NCBI GenBank assembly: GCA_032622095.1
Contig: CP136069.1
Location: 205,330,690-205,394,689 of the forward strand
DNA from: Siphonodentalium dalli
Taxonomy: Eukaryota; Mollusca; Scaphopoda; Gadilida; Siphonodentaliidae
Reading direction: 5' to 3'
DNA: 64,000 nt
Part shown: one piece after another, positions 22,677 to 34,269 of the stretch
How positions within the stretch are numbered: the first letter of the stretch is position 1
Layout: every line of letters begins with the position of its first letter
Program-made: the position numbers and the translations under genes
Notes under the pieces: generated by a model
What the model saw: the letters and a program-made list of their open reading frames with translations, nothing else
Told to the model about the DNA's origin: nothing
Database searches by the model: none

Positions 22677-23367
22677 CTTGATACCCTTACCTCCCGACAC
22701 TGCCACTACTGGAATTTTTTTTAACAGTAAATACTACCATCAAACAGTATAAGGTATTTGCAAACTATTTCTCACATACAACAATTCAATGAAATTGACA
22801 GTAATAGTGTAACAATTACCCCCTGTATGATCATGGGGCAAATAATTATAGTAAATTTACAACGATCCAAGTCAGACTCAATGAAACAAAGCTTCTCAAT
22901 TAATTCACCAAAGTAACCATTTTTTTGGTGTCATAGAGATCTGATGAGAGATGAAATGATTTACGGAGCCAATCACATGACATTTCCCTGGTCATGTGAA
23001 CATATATGTACCAATTATCCTACATAACTTCTAAGCCTATAAGGATCGCTATGTATTGCTCATTTATGTTGTCTAAGGTCAAACATGACGGGCGACAAAT
23101 ATGATTGCCGGAAAATATCGTCACCGCTGCTCCACTGATAATGATATAAAGAAAACCGATAAATGGTGCACAGAGTTTGTCTAGAATTTGGCTTTGGTGT
23201 TTCATAATGACGGGCGCGACTAAAATCGCATTCATCTTTGGAAAAGCGCATTATATGCTGTTATATCAAGGAAAATATCGCCTTGACAACCTTTGCCTGA
23301 AATTTTTCGTGTCGTATTTCAAGATGTGCCGCAATACATGGTCAAATAATTTAATTTGAATATGATG
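22677..23367. other. spacer without a confident gene
   Basis: A 71-codon - strand frame (23,020-23,235) encodes a hydrophobic stretch (GFLYIIISGAAVTIF). It could be a first exon, but there is no homology I recognise and no clear splice context. Confidence 0.35.
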
Positions 23368-23375
23368 GGCACCTG

Positions 23376-23849
23376 CAAGGCTGCAATTAGCACGTCTGTC
23401 ATTTGCATAATGAGGTCCCCAGAGGGTGAATTTAGTGACGCTATCCCGCAAAGCGTGCTAGCATCACTAAATTCACCCTCTGGGAACCTCATCCTGCTTA
23501 GGCCTCATCTTCTGGGAAGTATCTACCGGTATATAGTCTCAAATTAACATTGTTTTTAGTTACGTTTTCCCTTCTGGGAAGTTTCTATATCCCCTAATTT
23601 GCAGAAGATAAAATGCATAATCGAGGTGCCCAATAAGTAAACATCACAAACTTCAACTGGGGATCGAACTCCAATCTGATCCTAGGTGTACCATAGCAGT
23701 TGATGGCCTAAGCAGAATAAGGTCCCCAGAGGGTGAATTTGGTGATCATAGCAATGGTGATGCTAGCCTGCTATGCGGGATAGCGTCACTAAATTCACCC
23801 TCTGGGGGATCTCATTCTGCAAATGACAGACACACTATTTGTAGACTTG
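23376..23849. mobile_element. family A MITE with 8-bp TSD
   Basis: CAAGGCTGCAATTA...TATTTGTAGACTTG with perfect GGCACCTG duplications at 23,368-23,375 and 23,850-23,857. A small duplication (about 23 bp) lies in the right hairpin. Confidence 0.92.
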
Positions 23850-24315
23850 GGCACCTGAGTGTTGCACTGAAGCTAATAATATCATAATAATCGACAAGGA
23901 AAGCCGAAGGAAAATAAATTGTTGGATAAGGCTATTTCTTTTCGATTTTTTTTTGTGGTTTACAAAGAGGGGTCTCGGTCATAATTGTCAACAGTTTGAA
24001 ACTCCATGTTTGATAAAACATCAGTCAGTTGGGAATTTCAGACCAAAAAATGGTGCAATTAGTTTGATTATCCAGCTGTATCTAGTGTTAAGTTTGTTAT
24101 TTTAATAGAGAAACAAATTAATATTTTTTCGTTTTACAGCACTCACCCCCCCCCCCCCAATGACCTACAAGCATAAAAGGCACATAATATAGTGTTAAAA
24201 AATCTTTCACATACAAAACTACTGTTTCATTTTATTTTTCCATTTTACTTTCATATACATGTACATTCATGTTAGAGATACTGGTAATAACAAACAAATT
24301 GTGTGTAGCTTTAAT

Positions 24316-24435
24316 CACAGGTCCCCAGAACAAAAATTGACCCCACCCCCAATAATACTTAATCCAAGTTGGATACCTTTCTATAGGATTAAGTATTATT
24401 GGGGGTGGGGTCAATTTTTGTTCTGGGGACCTGTG
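24316..24435. mobile_element. 120-bp CACAGG hAT-like foldback
   Basis: Almost the whole element is a hairpin: CACAGGTCCCCAGAACAAAA and its inverse, with a loop of about 18 bp. Perfect 8-bp TSDs GCTTTAAT at 24,308-24,315 and 24,436-24,443. Related ends at 41,560 and 59,318. Confidence 0.92.
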
Positions 24436-24443
24436 GCTTTAAT

Positions 24444-24971
24444 ATAGAAATTTGATCAGCAATTATGGTGGAGCTGTACAAGATGAATACGTGGGAGTGA
24501 ATACGTCCATAACTTTAACACATCAAGATGTACTGAATTACATAAAAAAAAATCATTTTTGCTAAAAAATAGTCATATTTGAACAATTTGAAGTTTTAAA
24601 GCTGCGTACCAGCCTTTTGTTGGATCCTGTTAAAATGGGCATATGAATCACAGGTACCAGTTAACAGAGGGGTATAATTCTGCATACAGGCACTTCAAAA
24701 TCACCAGAATCCAACATACGAGAAATGGGGGAGACACCCTCTTATAGGTATTGGATTTTTATATAAGTTGGCTTTTGCTGGATATAATTATTCATAATAT
24801 ATTGCTGCAATGAGGTGGACTCAGCTGTTATAAATCTCACAATCATTGATTTCATAGGCTGAAGTGATTCTCCAAATGGTTACAAATCAAAACTATCCAG
24901 GGGTATAATGAAACAATTCAATTTAAACCATGCATTAACAGACCTGCATTACTAATACTGAACAAGATCAT
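24444..24971. other. no gene seen
   Basis: AT-rich spacer. Nothing recognised. Confidence 0.4.
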
Positions 24972-25086
24972 CAAGCCTGCAAATAGTGTGTCTGTCATTA
25001 GCAGAATGAGGTCCCCAGACGGTGAATTTAGTGATGCCACACAGCGGGCTAGCATCACCAAATTCATCCTGGGGATCTCATTCTTG
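24972..25086. mobile_element. family A fragment, left hairpin
   Basis: CAAGCCTGCAAATAGTGTG plus one hairpin, ending GATCTCATTCTTG. Confidence 0.75.
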
Positions 25087-25124
25087 GCAATTTTGGTCTT
25101 GTTTGTAAGCATTAAACATATATA

Positions 25125-25343
25125 TACAGTAATGCTCTAAATAATCGACTCCTTAACCGCAGCAGAATTATGGGTAAATTTTCAGGATTTAGTCGGAAAT
25201 ATGGTTTGTTGCCACTCATTGGAAAGCTCTCAGTGAGAGCTTTCCGATGAATGGCAACAAGCCATATTTCCGACTAAATCCTGAAAAATTACCCATAATT
25301 CTGCTGTTTTTAAGTAATCGATTATTTAGAGCATTATACTGTA
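25125..25343. mobile_element. family F palindromic MITE
   Basis: TA-flanked palindrome with termini CAGTAATGCTCTAAATAATC and GAGCATTATACTG. Confidence 0.88.
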
Positions 25344-25378
25344 CATATAAATTTCTTCTACAACTTCTAAGACACTTA

Positions 25379-25778
25379 TTAACCTTTTCATGAGCTGGTG
25401 CAGCATTAAAGATCATGTGCTAGTGCATTCTCTTATATATGCGAGTCTCCCATAGGGAGCCTCGCATATACAAGAAAATAGCACTGACTTACAAGGTCAA
25501 GGTAAATATTATTAGGCCAATGCATTCTGTTATATATGCGAGGTGAGGCTCCCTATGGGATACTCGCATATATATAAGAGAATGCATTAGCACAGGGTTT
25601 TCGCAAAATTTCAGGAAGCTCCAGTCGTAAACAGGAATAATTCTGCACTTCTACTATTTGTTCATCTCTTTGTTGTCTGCTCATTTTTTCCTGAATGCCC
25701 CTAAAAATGAATAATAGATCATTCCAATGTATACATTTATATGTGTTGGGAGAATCCATTTAGTATAGAAAGGGTTAA
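25379..25778. mobile_element. chimeric family D/E TTAA element
   Basis: Left end is family D (TTAACCTTTTCATGAGCTGG, then two AATGCATTCTCTTATAT-type hairpins). From about 25,635 it is family E, ending CATTTAGTATAGAAAGGG and TTAA. Either recombination or one D copy within an E copy could explain it. Confidence 0.7.
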
Positions 25779-26099
25779 AACAGGTCACAGTCCCTTTAAC
25801 TTCTATGTAAAGATACACACACCTCAAGGTGAACCTGAATTATAAACACTTCAGTCTGTATAAAATAGCTTTCTGGCCATTATTAAATTAAGATAAATGT
25901 TTATTTCATAACATGATTAATTACATAATGAGGCTGTGTCTGTTGCCTTCAATGTTTTAAAACAAGAATGTATGAGCATAGTGATATTAATGAGTTGCTA
26001 ATGAGTTGCTAACGAGGAATTAAGTACGGGTAATCTCTAACCTCAGATCATCTATAAGGCCAACAATAATATATTCTGTGTTATCACATAATCTCGAAC

Positions 26100-26330
26100 A
26101 TGTTCGCTTAAAGACATATTATGGACTTCTTTGCTGGGGTGCGTGAAATTGATAATTTACCTTACTCGTATTTAAAATCGCGCCGCACTATTTTTCGCGC
26201 ACCCATCAGTGCGCGAATTTAAAACTGAGCGAAAAATAGTATGTCTCCCAAGTTTAATCTAAACCACAGTCCATAGGAAATACAAGAGGGCTATGTTGCT
26301 GAGTTTACATATATTATGAACGGTTGAATA
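26100..26330. repeat. dispersed repeat, CTATTTTTCGCGCACCC type
   Basis: Contains CGCACTATTTTTCGCGCACC facing GAGCGAAAAATAGTATG (an inverted pair). A related copy lies at about 58,790-58,935. Confidence 0.55.
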
Positions 26331-26384
26331 GACAATTACGTCTGTACATTTATGCATATATCGCAAAACCGCAAATCAGGTAAA

Positions 26385-26602
26385 ATCTAAGACGAAAAAG
26401 GGGCATAACTCAGTCAAAATCATGAGGACGAAACCCATATTCGAACTTGATCTGTATTTTGGTGTAGTAAACTAAAATACCAAATTTGGTTCAGTTCTCC
26501 TGATTCAATTTAAAGTTATCATCCGGAAACCAAAAGCGGATGGACGGACGGACAACCCATTTACATAATACAACTGTTTTTTCAAACAGGCATATAAAAA
26601 TC
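26385..26602 (+). mobile_element. family H fragment, 3' end
   Basis: One monomer (GGGGCATAACTCAG...AAAGTTATCATCCGGAAACC), the GGACGGACGGACAA microsatellite and the CAGGCATATAAAAAT end. Confidence 0.75.
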
Positions 26603-26870
26603 GACCATAGCACTCCATGGAAAACATCATATGAACTATGCCCAATTGTAAATATTTACATCTCGATTCAGGATGCAACTATCGACAATAAACTAACGCA
26701 AATGATTTCACCATCAAAAGTCAGTGCATTTAATGAATATAAGAATGATGGTGTGTGTTGTCAATTTGGAGTAATATTAAAAAAAAAATAACTACTTTGA
26801 GCAAGATTATTCTCAATTTCTATTTGATCATGCACCCTACCAGAGTGTTTCACATCACTTTAATGTTCTG
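26603..26870 (+). repeat. family B repeat, copy 2
   Basis: Parallels copy 1 (2,650-2,960). Ends with the sequence from which the 55-bp units derive, GAGTGTTTCACATCACTTTA. Confidence 0.75.
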
Positions 26871-26910
26871 TAAGTGTTCTGAGAAAACTATATACTTAAT
26901 ATATTATAGG

Positions 26911-27017
26911 ACCCAGAGGGTGAATTTTGTGATGCTAGCCCTTTGCAGGATATCATCACTAAATTCACCCTCTGTGGACCTTATTCTGCAAATGTCAGAC
27001 ACACTAAATCCAGACTT
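26911..27017. mobile_element. family A fragment, right hairpin
   Basis: CCAGAGGGTGAATTTTGTGA to TAAATCCAGACTTG. Confidence 0.75.
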
Positions 27018-27190
27018 GCACTGATGTGATGAGTCTAGATGATTTCTATGTATATAGCAGTCGACGTAAACATCTCCGTAATAATTATAATATCAGATGA
27101 ATTTATATGATATACTGAGTCGAAATTTATGTCGACTGTGTATATAGTGGAGGAATATATTCTAAAACAGCATAATGAATATATACAGTT

Positions 27191-28180
27191 AAAGTTATGT
27201 GAAACACTCCGGTAGGGTGATCAAATAGAAATGGAGAATAATCTTAAAGTGATGTGAAACACTCTGGTAGGGTGAACAAATAGAAATGGAGAATAATCTT
27301 AATGTGATGTGAAACACTCCGGTAGGGTGATCAAATAGAAATGGAGAATAATCTTAAAGTGATGTGAAACACTCCGGTAGGGTGATCAGATATAAATGGA
27401 GAATAATCTTAAAGTGATGTGAAACACTCCGGTAGGGTGATCAGATATAAATGGAGAATAATCTTAAAGTGATGTGAAACACTCTGGTAGGGTGATCAAA
27501 TAGAAATGGAGAATAATCTTAAAGTGATGTGAAACACTCCGGTAGGGTGATCAAATAGAAATGGAGAATAATCTTAAAGTGATGTGAAACACTCCGGTAG
27601 GGTGATCAAATAGAAATGGAGAATAATCTTAAAGTGATGTGAAACACTCCGGTAGGGTGATCAAATAGAAATGGAGAATAATCTTAAAGTGACGTGAAAC
27701 ACTCCGGTAGGGTGATCAAATAGAAATGGAGAATAATCTTAAAGTGACGTGAAACACTCCGGTAGGGTGATCAAATAGAAATGGAGAATAATCTTAATGT
27801 GATGTGAAACACTCCGGCAGGGTGATCAAATAGAAATGGAGAATAATCTTAAAGTGACGTGAAACACTCCGGTAGGGTGATCAAATAGAAATGGAGAATA
27901 ATCTTAAAGTGACGTGAAACACTCCGGTAGGGTGATCAAATAGAAATGGAGAATAATCTTAAAGTGATGTGAAACACTCCGGTAGGGTGATCAAATAGAA
28001 ATGGAGAATAATCTTAAAGTGACGTGAAACACTCCGGTAGGGTGATCAAATAGAAATGGAGAATAATCTTAAAGTGATGTGAAACACTCCGGTTGGGTGA
28101 TCAAATAGAAATGGAGAATAATCTTAAAGTGATGTGAAACACTCCGGTAGGGTGATCAAATAGAAATGGAGAATATTCTT
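27191..28180. repeat. 55-bp minisatellite, exactly 18 units
   Basis: The unit is AAAGTGATGTGAAACACTCC + GGTAGGGTGATCAAATAGAA + ATGGAGAATAATCTT, 55 bp. The tract is 990 bp with no indels and only scattered substitutions (T/C in GTGATG/GTGACG and a few others), so it expanded recently. The unit is the reverse complement of the family B terminus at 26,805-26,865. Confidence 0.96.
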
Positions 28181-28490
28181 GCTCAAAGTACTTATTTTTA
28201 CAAATATGATATCCAAAATTGACAACACATGCCGTCATTCCTATATATTAATTAAATGCAGTGACTGCCGATGGCGAAATCATTTTTGTTAGTTTATCGC
28301 CGATAGAAGCATCCCGATTCGAGTAGTAAATATTTACAATTTAGCGTAGTTCAGACAATGTTTTCTATGGAGTGTTATGGTTGATTTGCTTGAGATTTTC
28401 GGTGACATTTGTAGAATGCTACATTCCTTCAGTTTGCATTTCGCCTGAGTACTAACTTATCAATTTCACTCACGCAAACAAGTCCATAAT
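28181..28490 (-). repeat. family B repeat, copy 3 (inverted)
   Basis: Reverse-oriented counterpart of copies 1 and 2 (GAGTAGTAAATATTTACAAT, TTAGTTTATCGCCGATAG). It abuts the 55-bp array exactly at its GATTATTCTCAATTT end. Confidence 0.75.
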
Positions 28491-28905
28491 ATGTCTTTAA
28501 GATTAATATTACCTGCCTTGGAAAAACCAAACAATTTTTTGAGCCCAAAACAATAATGTTTGCGATTAAAAGAGATCTTTTTGTTTGATTTTAGACATTT
28601 TATCCCGACACAAAGACACAACAAGAGCCAAGAAATACAAGTTGTTGGTTATTTATAAGAAACCAATATCAATGTAAGGCTCATGGTTTTCTTCTAAGGT
28701 CGGTTGATGTGCGGAAGGATCTTTTTAGTTGGCCTAATATAATAGCTACAGTGTTCTTGAAGCTTTAAGTGTTCTCTAAAGCTTTGAGACCAAACAGGTG
28801 GTGAATGATTAATATAGGATATATGGATTATATAAGGGAGATAATTAACTATGGCATAATTAAATTAACCTCAAATGCCTGAGAGAAACCTGTGTCTGGA
28901 GGATA
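28491..28905. other. no gene seen
   Basis: AT-rich spacer. Nothing recognised. Confidence 0.4.
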
Positions 28906-29136
28906 TTAACTCTTGAATGACTGTATGGAGCTGCACTGGTGCAGTATTAAAGATCCTGTGCCAGTGCATTCTCTTATACACATGTGTATAGTCTCCCATA
29001 TATAAGAGAACACATTATAAGGTCAAGGTATATATCATTAGGCCAATGCATTCTCTTATATATGGGATACTCACATATATAAGAGTATGCATTGGCACAA
29101 GGTTTTAGCAAAATTTCAGGAAGCTCCAGTTATTAA
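28906..29136 (+). mobile_element. family D TTAA element, decayed
   Basis: TTAACTCTTGAATGACTG...GGAAGCTCCAGTTATTAA. Two decayed AATGCATTCTCTTATA hairpins. Confidence 0.7.
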
Positions 29137-29714
29137 CTCTTTTAGTGCCAGTGCCAATATGTTACATAACTAAATGTTGGGGCGGCGGATTTCAGTATTT
29201 CAGTAAGCTCACTAATTGACCCTAATATTGGTCCATTTCCTGTTGAAAATATGTGACAACTCAAGGCCTTCAATGTAATGTAGGTTCATGTGAAATAAAG
29301 TAACTTTTGTAAAAGTCTGTGTTAAAATAGATAAATTTTTTTCTTATTTTCATCATTAATATTGAATATTTGGACATTGTAACCGTTACGTAAACATTAC
29401 TGTTACAGTGGCATTACCGATCAAAGTTTATTTATAATAGATACAAAAGTTTAATCAAATCTTGATGTTAAACATTGGAAAAAGTCAAAGCATTGAAAAA
29501 TATTCAAAAAACCATATTCAGACTAAAATATATTAACTTTCTACAAGATTAGACATCTTTGTTGACAAATCACTGTAACAGTTTTGTTTACATAACAATG
29601 GTCTCAACATGCAAACTATTGTCATTAGAGAAATAACAATAAGGAATAACGAACAAATTTTATCTATTTCTCCACGTTCTTCTTTGAAGGGGGACTGTAC
29701 ACTAAATCCGGCCT
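29137..29714. other. spacer between inverted D copies
   Basis: Holds weak inverted words (TTACTGTTACAGTGG near 29,400 and CACTGTAACAGTTTTG near 29,572), possibly an old foldback. No gene. Confidence 0.4.
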
Positions 29715-29980
29715 TTATCCCTTCAATGACTGGAGCTTCCTGAAATTTTGCTAAAACCTTGTGCCAATGCATTCTCTTAAATATGCGAGTTTCCCATAGG
29801 GAACCTCACATTTATAAGAGAATACATTGGCCTAAGAATATTTACCTTGACCTTGTAATCCAGTGCATTCTCTTATATATATGTGAGGCTCCCTATGGGG
29901 AAACTAGCATAGTATAAGAGAATATACTGGCACAGGATTTTACTACTGCACCAGCGCAGCTCCCATCATGAAAGGGTTAA
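29715..29980 (-). mobile_element. family D TTAA element
   Basis: Reverse copy: TTATCCCTTCAATGACTGGA to CATCATGAAAGGGTTAA, with both hairpins. Confidence 0.8.
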
Positions 29981-30014
29981 ATAAAAGAATTAAAATTTTA
30001 GGTTTCCTCATGAA

Positions 30015-30418
30015 CAGGCCTTGAAATTGTGTCATTTGCAGAATGAGGTCCCAGAGGGTGAATTTAGAGACGCTACCATGCACAGCAGGCTAGGATTACC
30101 AAATTTACCATTTGGGGACCTCATTCTGCTTAGACCTCATCTTCTGGGAAGTATTCATTGTTTCAAATTAACATTGTTTTTATTTACTTTTTCCCTTCTA
30201 TTCAGTATTTATTTCCCCTAATTTGCAGAAGATAAATTGCATCATTTAGGTGACTAATGGGTGAACACCACCAACATCAACTCATTCAACTGGGGAACTT
30301 CAATCTGATCCTAGTATAGATCTCCGATAACAGTTGAGGCCGAGGCAGAATTTGGTGACAGGGTGTGCAGGGTAGCATTACTAAAATTAAATTCACAGAC
30401 ACGCTATTTCAAGCCTTG
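30015..30418. mobile_element. family A MITE with near-perfect TSD
   Basis: CAGGCCTTGAAATTGTG...CACGCTATTTCAAGCCTTG. Flanks CTCATGAA and CTCATAAA match at 7 of 8. The right hairpin is degenerate. Confidence 0.82.
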
Positions 30419-30424
30419 CTCATA

Positions 30425-31172
30425 AACCCTTTCTATACTAAATACACATTGACAAGTAGTTCTCTTAGGAAATGTTCAAATAATAAGTTCAACAAATGAC
30501 ACAGGAATAAATAGTCTACTGCACTTGTATTATCTTTTTTGTATGTACATGTATGTCATCTGCCCATTTGACCTGAGCATCCCTCCAAATTAACCCTTTA
30601 CCCAACAAAACGGCCAAAACCGGCCAAATAAAGCTTCAACAGCCTAAAATATCTTCGGTCTGTCTCAATAGAACCATACAAATATGGATATCATTGGAAC
30701 CGGCTCCTTGACCACATTGTGATAGTTACAGTTATGCCCTGTGCCAATGCATTCTCTTATATATGCGAGTCGACCATAGGTCGCCTCGCATATATAAGAG
30801 AATGCATTGGCCATAAAAAAAATCTTTTTTTAACACATTTTTAACATTTTTTCTTACATTCTTTAACAATTTTATAATTTTTAATGTGTTAAGCCAATGC
30901 ATTCTCTTATATATGCGAGGCGACCTATGGTCGACTCGCATATATAAGAGAATGCATTGGCACAGGGCCCTTCTGTTGGGTAAAGGGTTAATAAGACCAT
31001 TCCAATGATTACTTTTACAGCTGAATGGGAGCATCCATTTACAGTCTACTGTACACTGCCATGTAATTGCCTCAGATCTGTGGAGAAACACAGTGCAAAG
31101 CCATTAAAATTATTCCTTCCACAACACAGTTCCTGGGCATATACGCTATACTGTTTAGTATAGAACGGTTAA
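30425..31172 (+). mobile_element. family E element split by family C
   Basis: Left end AACCCTTTCTATACTAAAT, right end TTTAGTATAGAACGGTTAA. Removing the C copy and one TTAA rejoins CATCCCTCCAAA with TAAGACCATTCCAATG, which matches the uninterrupted E sequence at about 25,690-25,720. Confidence 0.8.
30590..30991 (+). mobile_element. family C MITE nested in family E
   Basis: Full copy. TTAA is present on both sides and only once at the equivalent position in the related E sequence, a direct demonstration of the TTAA target duplication. Confidence 0.92.
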
Positions 31173-31194
31173 AAAGTGCTTCAGTTTCCTCAGT

Positions 31195-31887
31195 GTCATA
31201 TCCAAGTCCAGCTGATCAAAGGAAAATAACTCTAGAATATAACAATAATGAGCAATCAAACAAAGAGAGATAACTCTAGAATATAACAATAATGGGTCCA
31301 AACGCCAGGCAGAATTATCTCCCATCGCTCCACTGAGATATCACTGCCATAAGGACATTTGGTAAGGAATTCTTATGTGTTCTTAGGTCTTATGTTTTAT
31401 GATTAAAATTGTCTATGTCTGGCTCAGTCTATATTGTTCTTATCAATACCGAAAGAATTACCATTAATGCAAACTGTTGGTGGTAAAAATAAGGAGGGTA
31501 TCACCCCCCTCCCCCCTGAATCCTGAATACCAGTTAATTTTGGGGGGTGAATCCTGAACTCATGTTATAAGAAATAATATGCGATAAATGACATACAAAT
31601 TGACTGTTTTAATATCAGACAGATACAAGCAGAAGTTACATAGACACATTATGAAGCCGGTCGCGTTATGAGGCCGTTATGATACGATTAATGATACTTT
31701 ATGATGGCATGGTGGTTGAATATGCCCAAGAAGCTATTCTACCCACTCATTCATACAGATAACTAACACAAAATATTACTTTGCGCCATCAAAACCTGCG
31801 TACAAGATGTTTTGCTTGAACCCGAATACCAGTTAAATGAATCCCGCGTACGGCTTCAAAACACCCTGATTCCCGCGTACCGAAAAA

Positions 31888-31920
<33 letters not shown>

Positions 31921-32085
31921 GATACCCTCAATAAGACAATAGGTGACTAAATATAGTTCTGACGATATGTAAAAATAGATGCAGTGCCATATCGCAGTGC
32001 TAATGTAGAGGGCGCTGCATGGAGTTTGTAATGGGTCTTTAAACAAACAGAGATAACTCTAGAATATAACAATAAAGGGCCTTCT
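31195..32085. repeat. direct-repeat-bounded segment with a 32-G run
   Basis: AGATAACTCTAGAATATAAC occurs at about 31,265 and again at about 32,050, bracketing about 780 bp. The interior has facing GGAGGGTATCACCCCCC (31,494) and GGTGATACCCTC (31,919-31,930) ends, so it may be a G-ended element. G32 lies at 31,888-31,919. Confidence 0.55.
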
Positions 32086-32097
32086 TTCAAGCCATTA

Positions 32098-32497
32098 TTA
32101 ACCCTTTACCCAACAGAAGGGCCCTGTGCCAATGCATTCTCTTATATATGCGAGTCGACCATAGGTCGCCTCGCATATATAAGAGAATGCATTGGCTTAA
32201 CACATTAAAAATTATAAAATTGTTAAAGAATGTAAGAAAAAATTGTACAAAGTGTTAAAAAAAATAATTTTTTAGGCCAATGCATTCTCTTATATATGCG
32301 AGGCGACCTATGGTCGACTCGCATATATAAGAGAATGCATTGGCACAGGGCATAACTGTAACTATCACAATGTGGTCAAGGAGCCGGTTCCAATGATATC
32401 CATATTTGTATGGTTCTATTGAGACAGACCGAAGATATTTTAGGCTGTTGAAGCTTTATTTGGCCGGTTTTGGCCGGTTTGTTGGGTAAAGGGTTAA
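32098..32497 (-). mobile_element. family C TTAA-flanked double-hairpin MITE
   Basis: Full reverse copy with both palindromes and TTAA flanks. Confidence 0.9.
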
Positions 32498-32617
32498 ACA
32501 ATCCCATATTACTTAGTACTAACTTTCATCAAGGTCTGTGTCAGACGAGGTTATCAAAGGGAACAAAAATCAACAACTAGAGAAATACAAAGGAGGATAA
32601 CTCCAGAAGGGATTAAT

Positions 32618-32920
32618 AGAAGGACATCTCTGTATATATATATACCACGAAGGGATTAATAGAAGGACATCTCTGTATATATATATACCACGAATAAATT
32701 CATAGAAGGACATCTCTGTATATATATATATACCACGAATAAATTCATAGAAGGACATCTCTGTATATATATATACCACGAATAAATTCATAGAAGGACA
32801 TCTCTGTATATATATATACCACGAATGAATTCATAGAAGGACATCTCTGTATATATATATACCACGAATGAATTCATAGAAGGACATCTCTGTATATATA
32901 TATACCACGAATGAATTCAG
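32618..32920. repeat. 43-bp minisatellite (7 units)
   Basis: AGAAGGACATCTCTGTATAT + ATATATACCACGAATAAATTCAT. Each unit ends in a TA-rich stretch whose length varies (one unit is 45 bp). The - strand frame is an artefact. Confidence 0.93.
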
Positions 32921-32972
32921 AGTTCTCCCATTAAATTTTAATAGTATACATTATTGAAACGGTCTATACCTC

Positions 32973-33333
32973 CAGGGGCGCCGGAAGAGGGGGGCAGAGG
33001 GGGCAGCTGACCCCCCTGCCCTTGACCAAGGGGGGCGAGCGGGGGCAGGACTTGCCCTTTTTCTGGAGACAGAAAATGCTTTGTGTGTTTAATCTCGTGT
33101 TTTTATAGCAAAATGTGACTTTTTTGGTCCAAATACCACCAATTTCATAAGGAATATTAATTTGTTGTCAATTTTATCACAAAACGGCCATAAAAACCGA
33201 CAAATACCTTTAAAATAGGGATTTTTGCCACAATGAATTTATGGTTATTTTCCCGAGTTTGCGGAGAAAATGCCCAAGTGCCCTTTTTGTAGGCTCTGCC
33301 CCCCCCTGCCCTTGGATGCTTAGGGCGCCCCTG
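32973..33333. mobile_element. family I hAT-like MITE
   Basis: CAGGGGCGCCGGAAG...GGGCGCCCCTG with perfect 8-bp TSDs TATACCTC at 32,965-32,972 and 33,334-33,341. Confidence 0.95.
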
Positions 33334-33526
33334 TATACCTCATGTCTTGTAACAACTCTCGGGATCCAAATAAACATACCCATATGGTTGTTATTTTTGT
33401 CAAAATAATCACACCCTTATGGTGTTATTGACCCCCTGTTTATTAATTTCTGCAAGTCATAAATACAAAAATTATTCCATTTTCTCTCAGTTTCAGCTGC
33501 GGATTCAATCTAATGAATACCCTAAT

Positions 33527-33762
33527 TACAGTAATGCACTAAGTATTCAACTCCATAACCACAGCAGAATTATGGGTAACTTTTCAGGATTTAGTCGGAA
33601 ATATGGCTTGTTGCCATTCATCGGAAAGCTCTCCCTTTTTTTTAGAAAGCTCTCAGGGAGCTTTCCGATGAATGGCAACAAGCCATATTTCCGACTAAAT
33701 CCTGAAAAGTTACCCATAATTCTGCTGTGGTTAAGGAGTCGATTACTTAGGGCATTACTGTA
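33527..33762. mobile_element. family F palindromic MITE
   Basis: TA-flanked. The centre carries a small insertion (CCCTTTTTTTTAGAAAGCTC). Confidence 0.88.
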
Positions 33763-33814
33763 ATTGGCAAGATTTCTTTCAAGTCAAATATTGGGACATA
33801 ATTTCTTCTATTAA

Positions 33815-34048
33815 TAACCCTTTGAGTGCCAGGTCGATTTTTGTATCAACCCATATACCCTGTGCCAATGCATTCTCTTATATATGCGAGTCGACCATAG
33901 GTCGCCTCGCATATATAAGAGAATGCATTGCCTAACATTTTTTTTTACAATTTTTGACAATTTTAATAATTTATTCTTATATTCTTTAACAGACTTATTT
34001 TGTAGGTTAAGGGCCGATGAGATCGGCCCCTGGCACTCAAAGGGTTAA
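33815..34048 (+). mobile_element. TTAA element, CCCTTTGAGTGCCAGG ends, with hairpin
   Basis: Ends AACCCTTTGAGTGCCAGG and CCTGGCACTCAAAGGGTTAA. Contains one complete family-C-type palindrome (GCCAATGCATTCTCTTATAT...). It is therefore a different TIR family carrying the same module. Confidence 0.82.
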
Positions 34049-34097
34049 ACAGTATACTAGTACCATATCACAACAACAGCTGCCTGACTCACAATAT

Positions 34098-34269
34098 TTA
34101 ACCCTTTGAGTGCCAGGGGCCGATCTCATCGGCCCTAAACCTACAAAAATAAGTCTGTTTAAAGAATATAAGAATAAATTATTAAAATTGTAAAAAAAAA
34201 AAAATAATAATTGTTAGGCACAGGGTATATGGGTTGATACAAAAATCGACCTGGCACTCAAAGGGTTAA
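34098..34269 (-). mobile_element. same TTAA family, without the hairpin
   Basis: Inverted relative to 33,815-34,048 and about 60 bp shorter. It lacks the GCCAATGCATT palindrome but keeps the flanking GTTAGGCACAGGGTATATGG junction. Confidence 0.82.

Noticed and set aside
23020-23235. 71-codon - strand frame with a hydrophobic segment
   Set aside because: Two overlapping frames of similar length, no family recognised and no supporting splice signal.
27191-28180. CRISPR-like regular array
   Set aside because: Units are contiguous 55-mers with no unique spacers, and the host is a eukaryote. It is a minisatellite.
31789-32046. 85-codon - frame with a poly-proline run
   Set aside because: The proline run is the G32 tract read backwards, with no homology on either side.
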